Assembly: GCA_040905185.1 (NCBI GenBank) | Contig: JBBDRZ010000006.1 | Span: forward strand, 1 to 64,000 | Length of the DNA: 64,000 bases | Origin: DASTEQ01 sp040905185 | GTDB lineage: Bacteria > Chloroflexota > Limnocylindria > QHBO01 | Direction of reading: 5' to 3' | Shown: one piece after another, positions 1 to 8,533 of the stretch | Layout: each line of letters opens with the position of its first letter | Position numbering within the stretch: the first letter of the stretch is position 1 | Made by a program: the position numbers and the translations under genes | The notes under the pieces: model-generated | The model's database searches: none | Seen by the model: only the letters and a program-made list of their open reading frames with translations | What the model was told of the DNA's origin: nothing

Positions 1-1777
1 GGCCGGTGCCGAACCGGGAGTCGAGCAGGCGGGCGGGGCTCAGCGGGACGAAGGTCATGGTCGGCGGAGGCGGCGCGGGGCCCAGAATGGTGCCCGCTGA
101 CTCCTGAATCCAGTAGCCGGTCCACACCCCGGCGGTGATGTAGTACCAGGCTCCGGGCTGGTTGGGGATCGTGCTGCGCTGGCTGGTCGGCGCGTTCGAG
201 GCGCTGGCCAGGGTATAGGGCAGGCTGGCGGTGATCGCCCCGGTCGCGTTGAACTGGCGGCCGACATAGGTGCCCGCCTCGAAGTACAGGGTCCGTGGCG
301 GGTTGTACGTCTCGAGCACCGGCGCGGGCGGGGGCAGGACGAACTTGCTCTCGAGGAGATTCCAGAGGTCGGAACTGCCCTGATCCATCAACAGCGTCCA
401 CATGCCGGTGCCGGCCAAGGCGCGTTGGTTGACCAAATCCCACTTCTCGGAAAGCGACGCGGCGTCGTCGTAGTAGCCCTGGACCCAGGAAGCGGCTGCG
501 CTGTCGTAGTAGCGGAACCACGGCACCTTGCCGACCGCGTCCCACAGCCGTCCGTAGCGGCTGGAGAGCACGAGGTTGCCGACGTAGTAGTACGCCCTCG
601 ACGAGCCCGACGACCCGGGGACGGTCAACGCGTTGAGCGCATCCGACTGGGTCAGCCAGGTCCGACCGTAGTACGGCACCCCCCAGATGATCTCGGACCC
701 CGGCACGATCTCGAGGTAGTCCGCGACCGATTCATTCACATCGAGCATGTACGACGCGTCCATCGGCGCCACGCCGCCGGCTCGAGCCGAGCCCGACCAG
801 CTGTAGTCGTAACCCATCACGAACAGCTCATCGGCGGCGCCCGAGGCAACCAGCCCGGTCAAATCGTACCCGGTGGCCCAGGTGGCAGCCCCGGCCATGG
901 TGCACACGGTCAGGTATGAGCCGACGCCCGCCGCGACCAGAGCCGCCTTGAGCTGCCGGACAAACGACGTGTACTGGTCCCGTTGCGCCACCGCAACCGG
1001 CTCGAAGTCGAGGTTGACGCCATCGGCGTTCCGGTCGCGGACGGCGGCGACGATCGCGTTCACGAGCGTGGTGCGGGCCTCGGCGCTGCCGAGCAGCGCA
1101 GCCTGCTGGGCACCCCCATCCCACGCCATCATGGTCACGGTGAGAACGACTCGGACCCCGCGTGCATGAGCGGCATTGATGACTCCGGTCATTGCGGAAC
1201 TGTTCCAGCCGGTCCAGCCCGTCGCATAGGTGGCCAGGGTGCCGTCGGACTGAGCAGCTACTCCGAAATAGGCGACGGTCGAGACCAGGTCGTACCGCAT
1301 CCACTGCAATTCGTCGGCGCTGAGCATCCAGTAGGGCAGGAAGCCGAGGACCTCCTTGCGCAGCCCGTTCGGCAGGGTGGCGGCCAGGGTCGCATCGTGA
1401 CCCAGACTTGGATCGGCCAGGCCCAGGAGCGAGGCAGTACCGATGTCTCCTGCGGTGGGTGCAAGGGCCAGCGACGCGGTGGGCGCCGCCAGCGGGGTGG
1501 GCTTTACGCCGGGCGTGAAGTCAAAGGTCGCGTCGGCGTGTTCCGCCTCCATCTCGGCCTGCACCGATAACCGTTGACCGAGGCCTGGCGGAGGGACGGG
1601 GAGGACCTTCCCGTTGGGGAGCGTGATGGGGCCGTCAGCCAACGTTGGGGGAACCGGCCACGGGGCGCCCCCGGCGGGAGGGTCTGCGGCGCCGATTCGC
1701 GACGGTGCGCCGACCGCTGTGGCCAATGCGAGCAGGATCGCCAACACAGCGGATATCGGAGCGGGGGATCGGCGCAC
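1..1777 (-). CDS. Secreted GH18-like glycoside hydrolase with C-terminal surface repeat (3' end outside window)
   Basis: Read from a GTG at 1777, the frame stays open to the window edge (592 codons). Two in-frame TGAs lie just upstream and a GAGG about 11 nt before the GTG fits a ribosome site. An N-terminal signal peptide is followed by a chitinase-like (GH18) barrel: DGVNLDFEP near 1000-1030 matches the family's DxxDxDxE signature with Asn at the second Asp and the acid/base Glu kept, and LGFLPYW and YDYSWSG fit the strands before and after. The last visible residues, FVPLSPARLLDSRFGTG, open the same repeat found three times in the upstream neighbour. The protein probably acts on cell-wall or environmental glycan outside the cell. 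Substrate is unknown; a YaaH/SleL-like peptidoglycan role is as likely as chitin. Confidence 0.8.
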   Translation of the reverse strand, partial: MRRSPAPISAVLAILLALATAVGAPSRIGAADPPAGGAPWPVPPTLADGPITLPNGKVLPVPPPGLGQRLSVQAEMEAEHADATFDFTPGVKPTPLAAPTASLALAPTAGDIGTASLLGLADPSLGHDATLAATLPNGLRKEVLGFLPYWMLSADELQWMRYDLVSTVAYFGVAAQSDGTLATYATGWTGWNSSAMTGVINAAHARGVRVVLTVTMMAWDGGAQQAALLGSAEARTTLVNAIVAAVRDRNADGVNLDFEPVAVAQRDQYTSFVRQLKAALVAAGVGSYLTVCTMAGAATWATGYDLTGLVASGAADELFVMGYDYSWSGSARAGGVAPMDASYMLDVNESVADYLEIVPGSEIIWGVPYYGRTWLTQSDALNALTVPGSSGSSRAYYYVGNLVLSSRYGRLWDAVGKVPWFRYYDSAAASWVQGYYDDAASLSEKWDLVNQRALAGTGMWTLLMDQGSSDLWNLLESKFVLPPPAPVLETYNPPRTLYFEAGTYVGRQFNATGAITASLPYTLASASNAPTSQRSTIPNQPGAWYYITAGVWTGYWIQESAGTILGPAPPPPTMTFVPLSPARLLDSRFGTG

Positions 1778-1949
1778 GTCGAGCGGTTGACCTCATCAAG
1801 AGGCTGGGCCATCCGGGCGGGACCGCACCGGACTCCAGCGGTCTGCACCGTACCGACTGGAGAGTCGCCGGGCCATGGTACGAATCTCCCGGCCCGATTG
1901 GCCCGCCACCGGGTCAGGCGCGCGAGCAGGGTCTAATCCGGTCTTGGTA

Positions 1950-4250
1950 TCAGGGCAGGAAGTAACCGGTGACGTCGAAGATCAATTGCGATCCGCCGCT
2001 GCCCCACGCGGGGAGGAACGTGCCGCTCAGGGTCCCGCCGCTGCCGAGGGCGAGCGTCACCCCATTGGCGCGACTGTCGCCGAGTGGGAAGTTCAGGGTT
2101 GAAGTCGATGGGTAGTCGATTGGATCCGGGCCGAGGTACATCGCGCCATCTTTGGTCTGACCGGTCACGGTCAGGTTGCCGGTGACACCCATGCTGCTAC
2201 CCGGTACGCCGCCTCGTCCGCCCACCTGGAAGGTTCGCGGCGCGTTGGCGTTGAAGGGGCCGCTCAACCCGTTGCCGAAGCGCGTGTCGAGCAGCCGACT
2301 GGGTGTCAGGGGAACGTACATGGCACCGGATCCGCCGGTCACGAAGTAGCCCGTGACGTCGAATACGAGCTGGGTGGTCCCGCTGTAACCGAAGGTTGCG
2401 CTGAGTGTGCCACCCGCCCCCAGGGCCAGCGTCACGTTGTTCGCTCGGTTGTCGCCAGTCGGGAAGTTCACCGTCGAGCTGGTGGGGCTGACGGTGGCGT
2501 TAGGGCCGAGGTAGACGTATCCCGCGGCCGACTGCTGAGTGACGGTGAGGTTGCCGGTGACGGCGACCGCGGTAGTCGGCACCCCGCCCTGCCCGCCGAC
2601 CTGGAAGGTTCGCGGAGTGTTTGCGCTGAAGGGGCCGCTCAGCCCGACGGCGAACCGGGTGTCAAGCACTCGAGCCGGTGTTAAGGGAGCGTATCTCGCG
2701 CCCGATGTCCCGGGCACGAAGTACCCGGTAACGTCGAAGATGAGATGGGTGGTCCCGCTGTAACCGAAGGTTGCGCTCAGGGCGCCGGTTGGGCTGAGGG
2801 CCATCGTCACGCCGTTTGCGCGGGTGTCACCGACCGGGAAGTTGAGGGTCGACGTTGGTGGGTTCGCTATGGGACTGGGACCGAGGTAGACATAACCCGC
2901 GCTTGTCTGCGCGGTGACGGTCAAGTTACCGGTCACGGCTGTTGCAGCCGCGGGCACGCCACCACGCCCGGTGACCTGGAACGTGCGCGGGACGTTGGCG
3001 CTGAAGGGGCCGCTGAGGCCGTTCCCAGTTCGAGTGTCGAGCAGCCTGGCCGGTGGAAGGGGTACGTACGTCGCCGGCTGCGGCGTCGTCACCGTTACAT
3101 AGCTGGTACGAGTCAGCGCATGGGTTCCAAGGCTGTTCGTGGCGGTCAGCTTCACGCTGTACGTGCCAGCCACCGAGTAGGTATAAGTCGGGCTGCGTTC
3201 GGTCGAGTCGGTGGTCCCGTTGTTGTCGAAGTCCCAGGCCCAGGTTGTGGGCCCGGATGTGGTGGACTCATTGGTGAAGGCCACCCACAGCTGCTCGATC
3301 CCGGCGGTGGGAGACGCGCTGAAGCTGGCAGTCGGCGGCGCAGGCGTGGGCGCCTGGTTCGGATCTCCTGCGAACGCATACCAGTAGCTCCACAGACCGC
3401 CGGGGCCCTGCGTCCTTTGGATCCAGGCTTCGGCACCCGTGATGTGCGGGTGGGCGAACGTCCTCAGCGCCGATGCCGAGTAGCCGTTGGCCATCTTGAA
3501 GATGTCCCCGAAGCTCCTGTTCGGGTTCTCCAGGATCTTGGTGACGACCGATGTGGACCCAAGATCGCTGGCGAAGTAGGTTCCGCCCAGCGCGAGGATG
3601 GGACGCGAGTAGTACCCCACACGAGCCAGGGCCGTCGCCTCGCTGCTCGGGGTTGTTTCCTCCGTCTCGCCGGCACCCGGGGCGTAGCAGGCGTTGGAGT
3701 AGACCATCACGAAGCCCGGCGCCGGAGCGATCGGCCCCCCAGAGCAGTACGCCGAGTTATACGAAGTCAGCGGCTTGCCCTCGAGGGCGGCCTCGCCGCA
3801 GTAGACCATCTGGGTCGAGAGGTTGTGCCCATGACCGGTCGGGTCGGCCGAGTCCGCGCCGGCGATGCGGTTCAATCCCCAGCCGTTCGTGCGATCCGTC
3901 AGCAGGGTCGGTCCGTAGGGGTTCGGATACCCACTGCCATGTCCGATGTAGACGATGATGTTGGCGCCGTTGACGGCCGCCATGGCATTCGCCCATGTCG
4001 CGTTCGGGGAGAACACGCGGACCGCGGTTGCACCTCTGGCCTCGGCAGCAGCTGCGATCTGCTCGCCACGGTTGAGATAGTTATCCTGGATGGAGCCACC
4101 ACCGACCGGCCCAACGATGATGGCGACCTTCTGACCCGCGGCGCCGGCGCGCACCGAATGCGGGGAAATGATGGCGGTGGCCGCCATCAAGAATGCCAGC
4201 CCGATGGCGAGGGCAAGGCGTACGGGATTGATCAGGGTACGGTCGTGCAA
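1950..4250 (-). CDS. Secreted caspase-like (clan CD) protein with PKD domain and three C-terminal repeats
   Basis: Starts at a TTG with GGAGA 8 nt upstream. Signal peptide about residues 1-35. Residues ~40-300 look like a caspase/gingipain-type fold: a strand KVAIIVG, a His in YIGHGSG and a Cys in VYSNACYAPG are the likely catalytic pair. A PKD domain follows (~300-390, with TWAWDFDNNG and TYSVKLTATN). Three ~124-residue repeats, each opening with PL-x-P-x-R-x-LDTR and closing with FDVTGYF, fill ~394-766. The next gene downstream carries the same repeat, so the two may be anchored or exported alike. Protease activity is inferred from fold motifs only; a non-peptidase relative is possible. Confidence 0.7.
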   Translation of the reverse strand: MHDRTLINPVRLALAIGLAFLMAATAIISPHSVRAGAAGQKVAIIVGPVGGGSIQDNYLNRGEQIAAAAEARGATAVRVFSPNATWANAMAAVNGANIIVYIGHGSGYPNPYGPTLLTDRTNGWGLNRIAGADSADPTGHGHNLSTQMVYCGEAALEGKPLTSYNSAYCSGGPIAPAPGFVMVYSNACYAPGAGETEETTPSSEATALARVGYYSRPILALGGTYFASDLGSTSVVTKILENPNRSFGDIFKMANGYSASALRTFAHPHITGAEAWIQRTQGPGGLWSYWYAFAGDPNQAPTPAPPTASFSASPTAGIEQLWVAFTNESTTSGPTTWAWDFDNNGTTDSTERSPTYTYSVAGTYSVKLTATNSLGTHALTRTSYVTVTTPQPATYVPLPPARLLDTRTGNGLSGPFSANVPRTFQVTGRGGVPAAATAVTGNLTVTAQTSAGYVYLGPSPIANPPTSTLNFPVGDTRANGVTMALSPTGALSATFGYSGTTHLIFDVTGYFVPGTSGARYAPLTPARVLDTRFAVGLSGPFSANTPRTFQVGGQGGVPTTAVAVTGNLTVTQQSAAGYVYLGPNATVSPTSSTVNFPTGDNRANNVTLALGAGGTLSATFGYSGTTQLVFDVTGYFVTGGSGAMYVPLTPSRLLDTRFGNGLSGPFNANAPRTFQVGGRGGVPGSSMGVTGNLTVTGQTKDGAMYLGPDPIDYPSTSTLNFPLGDSRANGVTLALGSGGTLSGTFLPAWGSGGSQLIFDVTGYFLP
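1953..3075 (-). repeat. Three tandem ~375 bp coding repeats
   Basis: The 3' part of the caspase-like gene is three diverged direct repeats of about 375 bp (starting near 3070, 2697 and 2322 on the minus strand). Each encodes PL-x-P-x-RLLDTR, a GGVP turn, a GNLTVT strand, an NFP-x-GD-x-RAN segment and a final FDVTGYF. A fourth copy begins in the adjacent GH18-like gene at the window edge. This type of repeat occurs in exported proteins of Actinobacteria and Chloroflexota; its role is not established. Confidence 0.85.
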
Positions 4251-4397
4251 CAGGGTCTCCGCGAGTGCTGATGAGTTCAGCCCTCACCGTACGGCCCGGC
4301 TGATCCAGAACGCATGAGGCGATGGTTCCGCGCACGCCGGACCTTGGGGCCAGGTGCCTGGCGGCACCGCCGCAGCGCACCGTGTCCGGCATGGCGC

Positions 4398-5297
4398 TCA
4401 GTCGAGCGTCGCGGAGAGCACCACCATGAGCCATTCCACGGTTCGCGGGTCGACCGCGGGACGGACGAAGGCCGTCTGGGTCAGGCCGTTCGGATCGGTC
4501 TCGAGCGCCGACACGGTCCCCACCAGCAGACCCCGCGGATAGGGACTGGCGGCGACGCCGTCGAGCTCCAGTCCGGCGGTCACGATCGTGTCGCCGACCG
4601 AGACCTCGTCGCTGAGCATCACCTGGCTCATGATCAGCTGTCCCCCGGGCTGTCCCTGGACCAGGCCCAGCGCATCGGTCTGCTGGTCGCGCGCGACGAC
4701 ACGCGAACGCGGGTCGACGAGGAGGCGAACGACGGCGCGGTCCTGGCCGGCCTGGATGACGATCCCCGCCAGCCCGCCGCCTCCCTCTGCGGCCGCCACG
4801 ACCGGCATCCCGACCCGCACGCCGTCGTCGCGGCCGACTCCGATGCCGACTTCCCAGCTCAACGCGCTGGTCCCGGCAGAGGTCACGCGGGCCGGCAGCA
4901 GCTCCCACCCGAGGACCTCCTGCAGGCCCAGCAGCTCGCGCAGCCGGGTGTTCTCGCGGGCCGCCTCCTGGAGCTCCGCCGTGCGCTGCTCAGCGCCGGC
5001 CAGCGCACTCCGCAGATCGTCGCTCTCGGTGCGAAGCCGATCGATCTCGGCGATCGTCTCGATCACGTCGGAGATGGCCGAGCCGACCCCGGTCACAAGA
5101 CCCTGGACCGGACTCAACAGTTGGGCGCTGACCTGCTGCACGGAGCGCACGGGCTCGGTACCCGACACCGCCACCAGCGCGAGGCAGATGACGACCAGCA
5201 CGGCCCACCACAGCCCGCTCCGGCTCCGGCGATGGGGGCTCGACCCGGCCAATCCCGGCAATCCGGGCACACCGGGCAGGCCCGAGCGGCCGCGCAT
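4398..5297 (-). CDS. mreC: Rod shape-determining protein MreC
   Basis: 299 residues, normal for MreC. It is a bitopic membrane protein that links MreB filaments to the peptidoglycan elongation machinery. One N-terminal membrane segment (~28-47) is followed by a coiled coil (~70-115, RLRTESDDLRSALAGAEQ) and two beta domains with the family pattern VTSAGTSALSWEVGIGVG, GLAGIV and SRVVARDQQTDALG. It begins 11 nt after the mreB stop, so the two are co-transcribed. No mreD, pbp2 or rodA follows; the next gene downstream is an unrelated secreted protein. Confidence 0.93.
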   Translation of the reverse strand: MRGRSGLPGVPGLPGLAGSSPHRRSRSGLWWAVLVVICLALVAVSGTEPVRSVQQVSAQLLSPVQGLVTGVGSAISDVIETIAEIDRLRTESDDLRSALAGAEQRTAELQEAARENTRLRELLGLQEVLGWELLPARVTSAGTSALSWEVGIGVGRDDGVRVGMPVVAAAEGGGGLAGIVIQAGQDRAVVRLLVDPRSRVVARDQQTDALGLVQGQPGGQLIMSQVMLSDEVSVGDTIVTAGLELDGVAASPYPRGLLVGTVSALETDPNGLTQTAFVRPAVDPRTVEWLMVVLSATLD

Positions 5298-5308
5298 GCC
5301 GTGACGGC

Positions 5309-6364
5309 CTACCGCGGCGCGCGGGTGTACTGCTCGCTGACCAGCACCCGCTCGAGCGTGTCGAGCTCCTCCAGGACGCGCCCGGTGCCGCGCACCACGC
5401 AGGTCAACGGGTCATCCGCGACGTGGACCGGCATCTGGGTCGCCTCCGCCACCCGACGATCCAGCCCCGCCAGCAGAGCCCCACCGCCGGCCAGCACGAT
5501 GCCCTGGTCCATGATGTCGGCTACCAGCTCCGGCGGCGTCTCCTCGATCGTGTCCTTGATGGCCTGGACGATGGCCGCCACCGACGGCTCGAGCGCCTCG
5601 CGGATCTGGTCGCTCCCGACCTCGATGCTGCGCGGGAGGCCGGTCAGCAGGTCGCGTCCCCGGAACGTGACGGTGCGCGGGTTGGTATCCGGATAGGCCG
5701 AGCCGACGGCGATCTTGATCTCCTCGGCGGTTCGCTCCCCCATCAGCAGGTTGTACTCGCGACGGGCGAAATTGACGATGTCCTGGTCCATCTCGTCGCC
5801 GCCGATGCGGATGGATCGGCTGACCACGATCCCGCCGAGCGAGATGACCGCCACCTCAGTGGTGCCACCGCCGATGTCGACGATGAGCGAGCCCGAAGGC
5901 TCGCTGACGGGCAGGCCGGCGCCGATGGCGGCGGCCATCGGCTCTTCGATCAGGCGCGCCCAGCGCGCATGCGCGTTCAGGGTCGCGTCGCGGACGGCAC
6001 GCTTCTCGACCTCCGTCACGCCGGACGGGATGCCGACCAGGACCCGGGGCCGCGGAATCCGGAAGTAGCGGTCGTGGACCTTCTCGATGAAGTACCGGAT
6101 CATCTGCTCAGTCACGTCGAAGTCGCTGATCACCCCGTCGCGCAGGGGCCGGATGGCGACGATGTTGGCCGGGGTGCGGCCCACCATCCGCTTGGCTTCG
6201 GCGCCGATGGCGAGCACCCGCTTGGTCCGGGTCTCCATGGCCACCACCGACGGCTCGCTGATCACGATCCCCCGGTGCCGGACCGTGACCAGCGTGTTGG
6301 CGGTGCCCAGATCGATGCCCAGGTCATGGCTGAAGATGCCCAGCACGCCGTCGAAAATGCCCAC
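5309..6364 (-). CDS. mreB: Rod shape-determining protein MreB
   Basis: 351 residues, actin-like ATPase that organises lateral wall synthesis. Phosphate-binding motif near the N terminus (GIDLGTANTLV), phosphate 2 (VDIGGGTTEVAV) and the adenosine motif (LAGGGALLAGL) are intact. The start is GTG (GTG-GGC-ATT), which gives the family-typical MGIFDG N terminus. First gene of an mreBC pair, 11 nt ahead of mreC, and 47 nt downstream of the glgE stop on the same strand. Confidence 0.96.
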   Translation of the reverse strand: MGIFDGVLGIFSHDLGIDLGTANTLVTVRHRGIVISEPSVVAMETRTKRVLAIGAEAKRMVGRTPANIVAIRPLRDGVISDFDVTEQMIRYFIEKVHDRYFRIPRPRVLVGIPSGVTEVEKRAVRDATLNAHARWARLIEEPMAAAIGAGLPVSEPSGSLIVDIGGGTTEVAVISLGGIVVSRSIRIGGDEMDQDIVNFARREYNLLMGERTAEEIKIAVGSAYPDTNPRTVTFRGRDLLTGLPRSIEVGSDQIREALEPSVAAIVQAIKDTIEETPPELVADIMDQGIVLAGGGALLAGLDRRVAEATQMPVHVADDPLTCVVRGTGRVLEELDTLERVLVSEQYTRAPR

Positions 6365-6411
6365 GGATCAGGACCTACCTCGGACCACTTTGGAGGGAAC
6401 GGGTCTGGCCG

Positions 6412-8487
6412 TCAGGGTACCCGCTCAGGTTTTTGCTGGGACAAGGTGAAGACGACGAACGGGCGGGTCGGGCTCAGCGTGAGCGTGATGACGCGTCCAC
6501 GACGTGTACGCGTGCGACCGGTGACCAGGTCGGTGAACCGATATGGTCGCCTGGGATCGATCCCGACCGCCTTCAGGTTCGGGCGCAGGACAGCCCGCTC
6601 CGACCGGGTCGGGGTCACGTTGACGGCCACCCAGACCGGGCGGCGCCAGCGCCGGGGCTCCTCGCTGAGGAGGTCCACCCGTCCGACGGGCAGGGCCTTG
6701 CGGTAGAACATGGTCCGCTTGCCGCGGACCGGCTCGAACCGGAGCGTCTCGGTTCGCTGCAGGGCCCGCCATTGCCGCCGCAGCTGGTTGATGGTCCCTA
6801 TCAGGGGCTTGAGGTTGCCCGGCGCGTCCCAGTCCCGGACCGTGATCTCATATTTCTCGCTGTCAGCGTATTGGTCGGTCCTGCCCACCCGCCGGTGTTC
6901 GAGCAGCTCGAACCCGGAGTAGATCCCGTACACGCCCGCCATGGTCGCTGCCAGCACGAATCGGCTGACGAATACGGCCCGCCCTCGGGCCAGGTAGTGG
7001 GGGTTGATATCGGGCGTGTTCGTGAACAGGTTGCCGCGGTAGTACTGGCGCATCTCGGTGAGTGTCAGCTCAGTCATGTAGTCGCGCAGCGCGTTGCGAT
7101 CCGGCCGATACGTGAAGTAGGTGTACGACTGGGTGAAGCCGGCTTTCGACAGCAGGCGCATCGGCTTGTGCGCGGTGAACGCCTCCGACAGGAAGATGAC
7201 GTCAGGATGCTGGGCCTGCACCTGGCGGATCAGCCATGCCCAGAACGCCACCGGCTTGGTGTGCGGGTTGTCGACCCGGAACATCCGTACCCCCCGCTCG
7301 ACCCAGATCAGGACGATGCGACGCCAGGCCTCCCATAGCGCAGCGCGTGCCTTGGGGTCGGGGGTGTGGAAGTCGAACGGGTAGATGTCCTGGTAGCGCT
7401 TGGGTGGGTTCTCGGCGTGGCGGACAGTGCCGTCCGGGCCGCGACGGAACCACTCCGGGTGCTCGTGGACCCACGGGTGATCGGGGGAAGCCTGAACGGC
7501 AAGGTCGAGGGCCACCTCCAGGTCCAGGCGCTCGGCTGCCCGGCGGAAGTGGAGGAAGGCGTCCAGGCCGCCCAGCTCGGGTGCGACCGCCTCGTGCCCG
7601 CCCGCCGGCGACCCAACCGCCCAGGGGCTGCCGACATCGCCCGGCCTGGCCTGAACTGCGTCGTTTCGGCCCTTGCGGTTGGTGATACCGATGGGGTGAA
7701 TGGGTGGCAGATAGATGACGTCAAACCCGAGCCGGGCCAGCTCCGGAAGGCGCCACTCGGCCTCGATCAGGGTTGTCGCCCGTCCAGGCTCCCGCCCCTG
7801 GTTGCGGGGAAAGAACTCATACCAGGCCGCGGTCGCCGCATCGGGGCGGTCGACCACGAGCTCCAACTCGCGGTCATAGCGGGTCGCCGCCGAACGGTCC
7901 GGGTGTCGCGCGCCGGCGGCCAGCAGGACGCGTTCCCGCGCAATCCGGGCCGCGGACCGCGCATCTGGCGCCGTGGCCAGGCGCGCTCGAGCCTCTCGCA
8001 GGAGCGCCGCGTCTGCGACGGCGCCCGCCGCGGCCGCGCGGCGGGCGGTCCGTTCCAGGAGGCGCTGACCCTCGGCCAGCTCGGTGCCGATCGCCAGACG
8101 AGCCCGTGCCTTGCGCACCAGGCGGTCGCTCCAGCTGGCGACCTCGTCACGCCAGGCCTCCAGCGTGTACCGATGCCATCGGTTGCGGGTGAGCCGGACC
8201 CGCGCGCTCCAGCGGTCGTGGCGGCCGGCAATCATCCGTACCTCGCGCCACTCGGGCTCATCGTCGGCCCGGATCAGGAGCGCCGCCCCGAGCAGGTCGT
8301 GGCCATCGACGATGATATCGGCGCTGACCGTCAGCCAATCGCCGACCACTCGCTTGGCCGGATAGCGGCCGGCGTCGAGCTCGGGCTCCACCCGCTCGAT
8401 GACGATCGTCCGGGCGGTGCCGACCGCGTCGGGACCCGGCTCGACGGCGGACCCCAGGCGGCGCAGGCTGGATCGGGTGGTCGTCAT
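6412..8487 (-). CDS. glgE: Alpha-1,4-glucan:maltose-1-phosphate maltosyltransferase
   Basis: 691 residues, GH13_3 family, which extends glycogen-like alpha-glucan from maltose 1-phosphate in the cytoplasm. N-terminal beta domain ~1-125, helical insert ~125-205, catalytic barrel from ~210 with FDVIYLPPIHPIG. The nucleophile is Asp406 in FRVDNPHTKP and the acid/base is Glu435 in FLSEAFTAHKP. No treS, glgB or pep2/mak partner is seen in the window, so the maltose-1-phosphate source must lie elsewhere. A TAGGGT hexamer (8503-8498) sits 10 nt before the ATG without a Shine-Dalgarno, fitting a leaderless transcript divergent from the next gene. Confidence 0.93.
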   Translation of the reverse strand: MTTTRSSLRRLGSAVEPGPDAVGTARTIVIERVEPELDAGRYPAKRVVGDWLTVSADIIVDGHDLLGAALLIRADDEPEWREVRMIAGRHDRWSARVRLTRNRWHRYTLEAWRDEVASWSDRLVRKARARLAIGTELAEGQRLLERTARRAAAAGAVADAALLREARARLATAPDARSAARIARERVLLAAGARHPDRSAATRYDRELELVVDRPDAATAAWYEFFPRNQGREPGRATTLIEAEWRLPELARLGFDVIYLPPIHPIGITNRKGRNDAVQARPGDVGSPWAVGSPAGGHEAVAPELGGLDAFLHFRRAAERLDLEVALDLAVQASPDHPWVHEHPEWFRRGPDGTVRHAENPPKRYQDIYPFDFHTPDPKARAALWEAWRRIVLIWVERGVRMFRVDNPHTKPVAFWAWLIRQVQAQHPDVIFLSEAFTAHKPMRLLSKAGFTQSYTYFTYRPDRNALRDYMTELTLTEMRQYYRGNLFTNTPDINPHYLARGRAVFVSRFVLAATMAGVYGIYSGFELLEHRRVGRTDQYADSEKYEITVRDWDAPGNLKPLIGTINQLRRQWRALQRTETLRFEPVRGKRTMFYRKALPVGRVDLLSEEPRRWRRPVWVAVNVTPTRSERAVLRPNLKAVGIDPRRPYRFTDLVTGRTRTRRGRVITLTLSPTRPFVVFTLSQQKPERVP

Positions 8488-8497
8488 GCGGGATCGA

Positions 8498-8503
8498 ACC
8501 CTA
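8498..8503 (-). promoter_or_regulatory. Putative -10 element for a leaderless glgE transcript
   Basis: TAGGGT on the minus strand lies 10 nt before the glgE ATG, with no Shine-Dalgarno between. It fits the TANNNT-plus-start pattern seen at many genes in the window. The -35 is not obvious. Confidence 0.4.
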
Positions 8504-8518
8504 CCCCATCCGAGCGGG

Positions 8519-8524
8519 TAGGCT
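8519..8524 (+). promoter_or_regulatory. Putative -10 element for leaderless 8534 gene
   Basis: TAGGCT is followed by 9 nt and the ATG at 8534. The divergent glgE element is only 15 nt away, so the two promoters overlap in the 46 nt gap. Confidence 0.4.
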
Positions 8525-8533
8525 GTTCGCTCG

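Noticed and set aside
1953..3075. Repeat array considered as CRISPR or satellite
   Set aside because: Units are ~375 bp, diverged, in frame and code a conserved protein module; no short identical repeats with spacers.
4353..4368. GGTGCC-TGGC-GGCACC hairpin after mreC as a terminator
   Set aside because: Only 6 bp with no T-run on the relevant strand; short GC palindromes are expected by chance at this composition.
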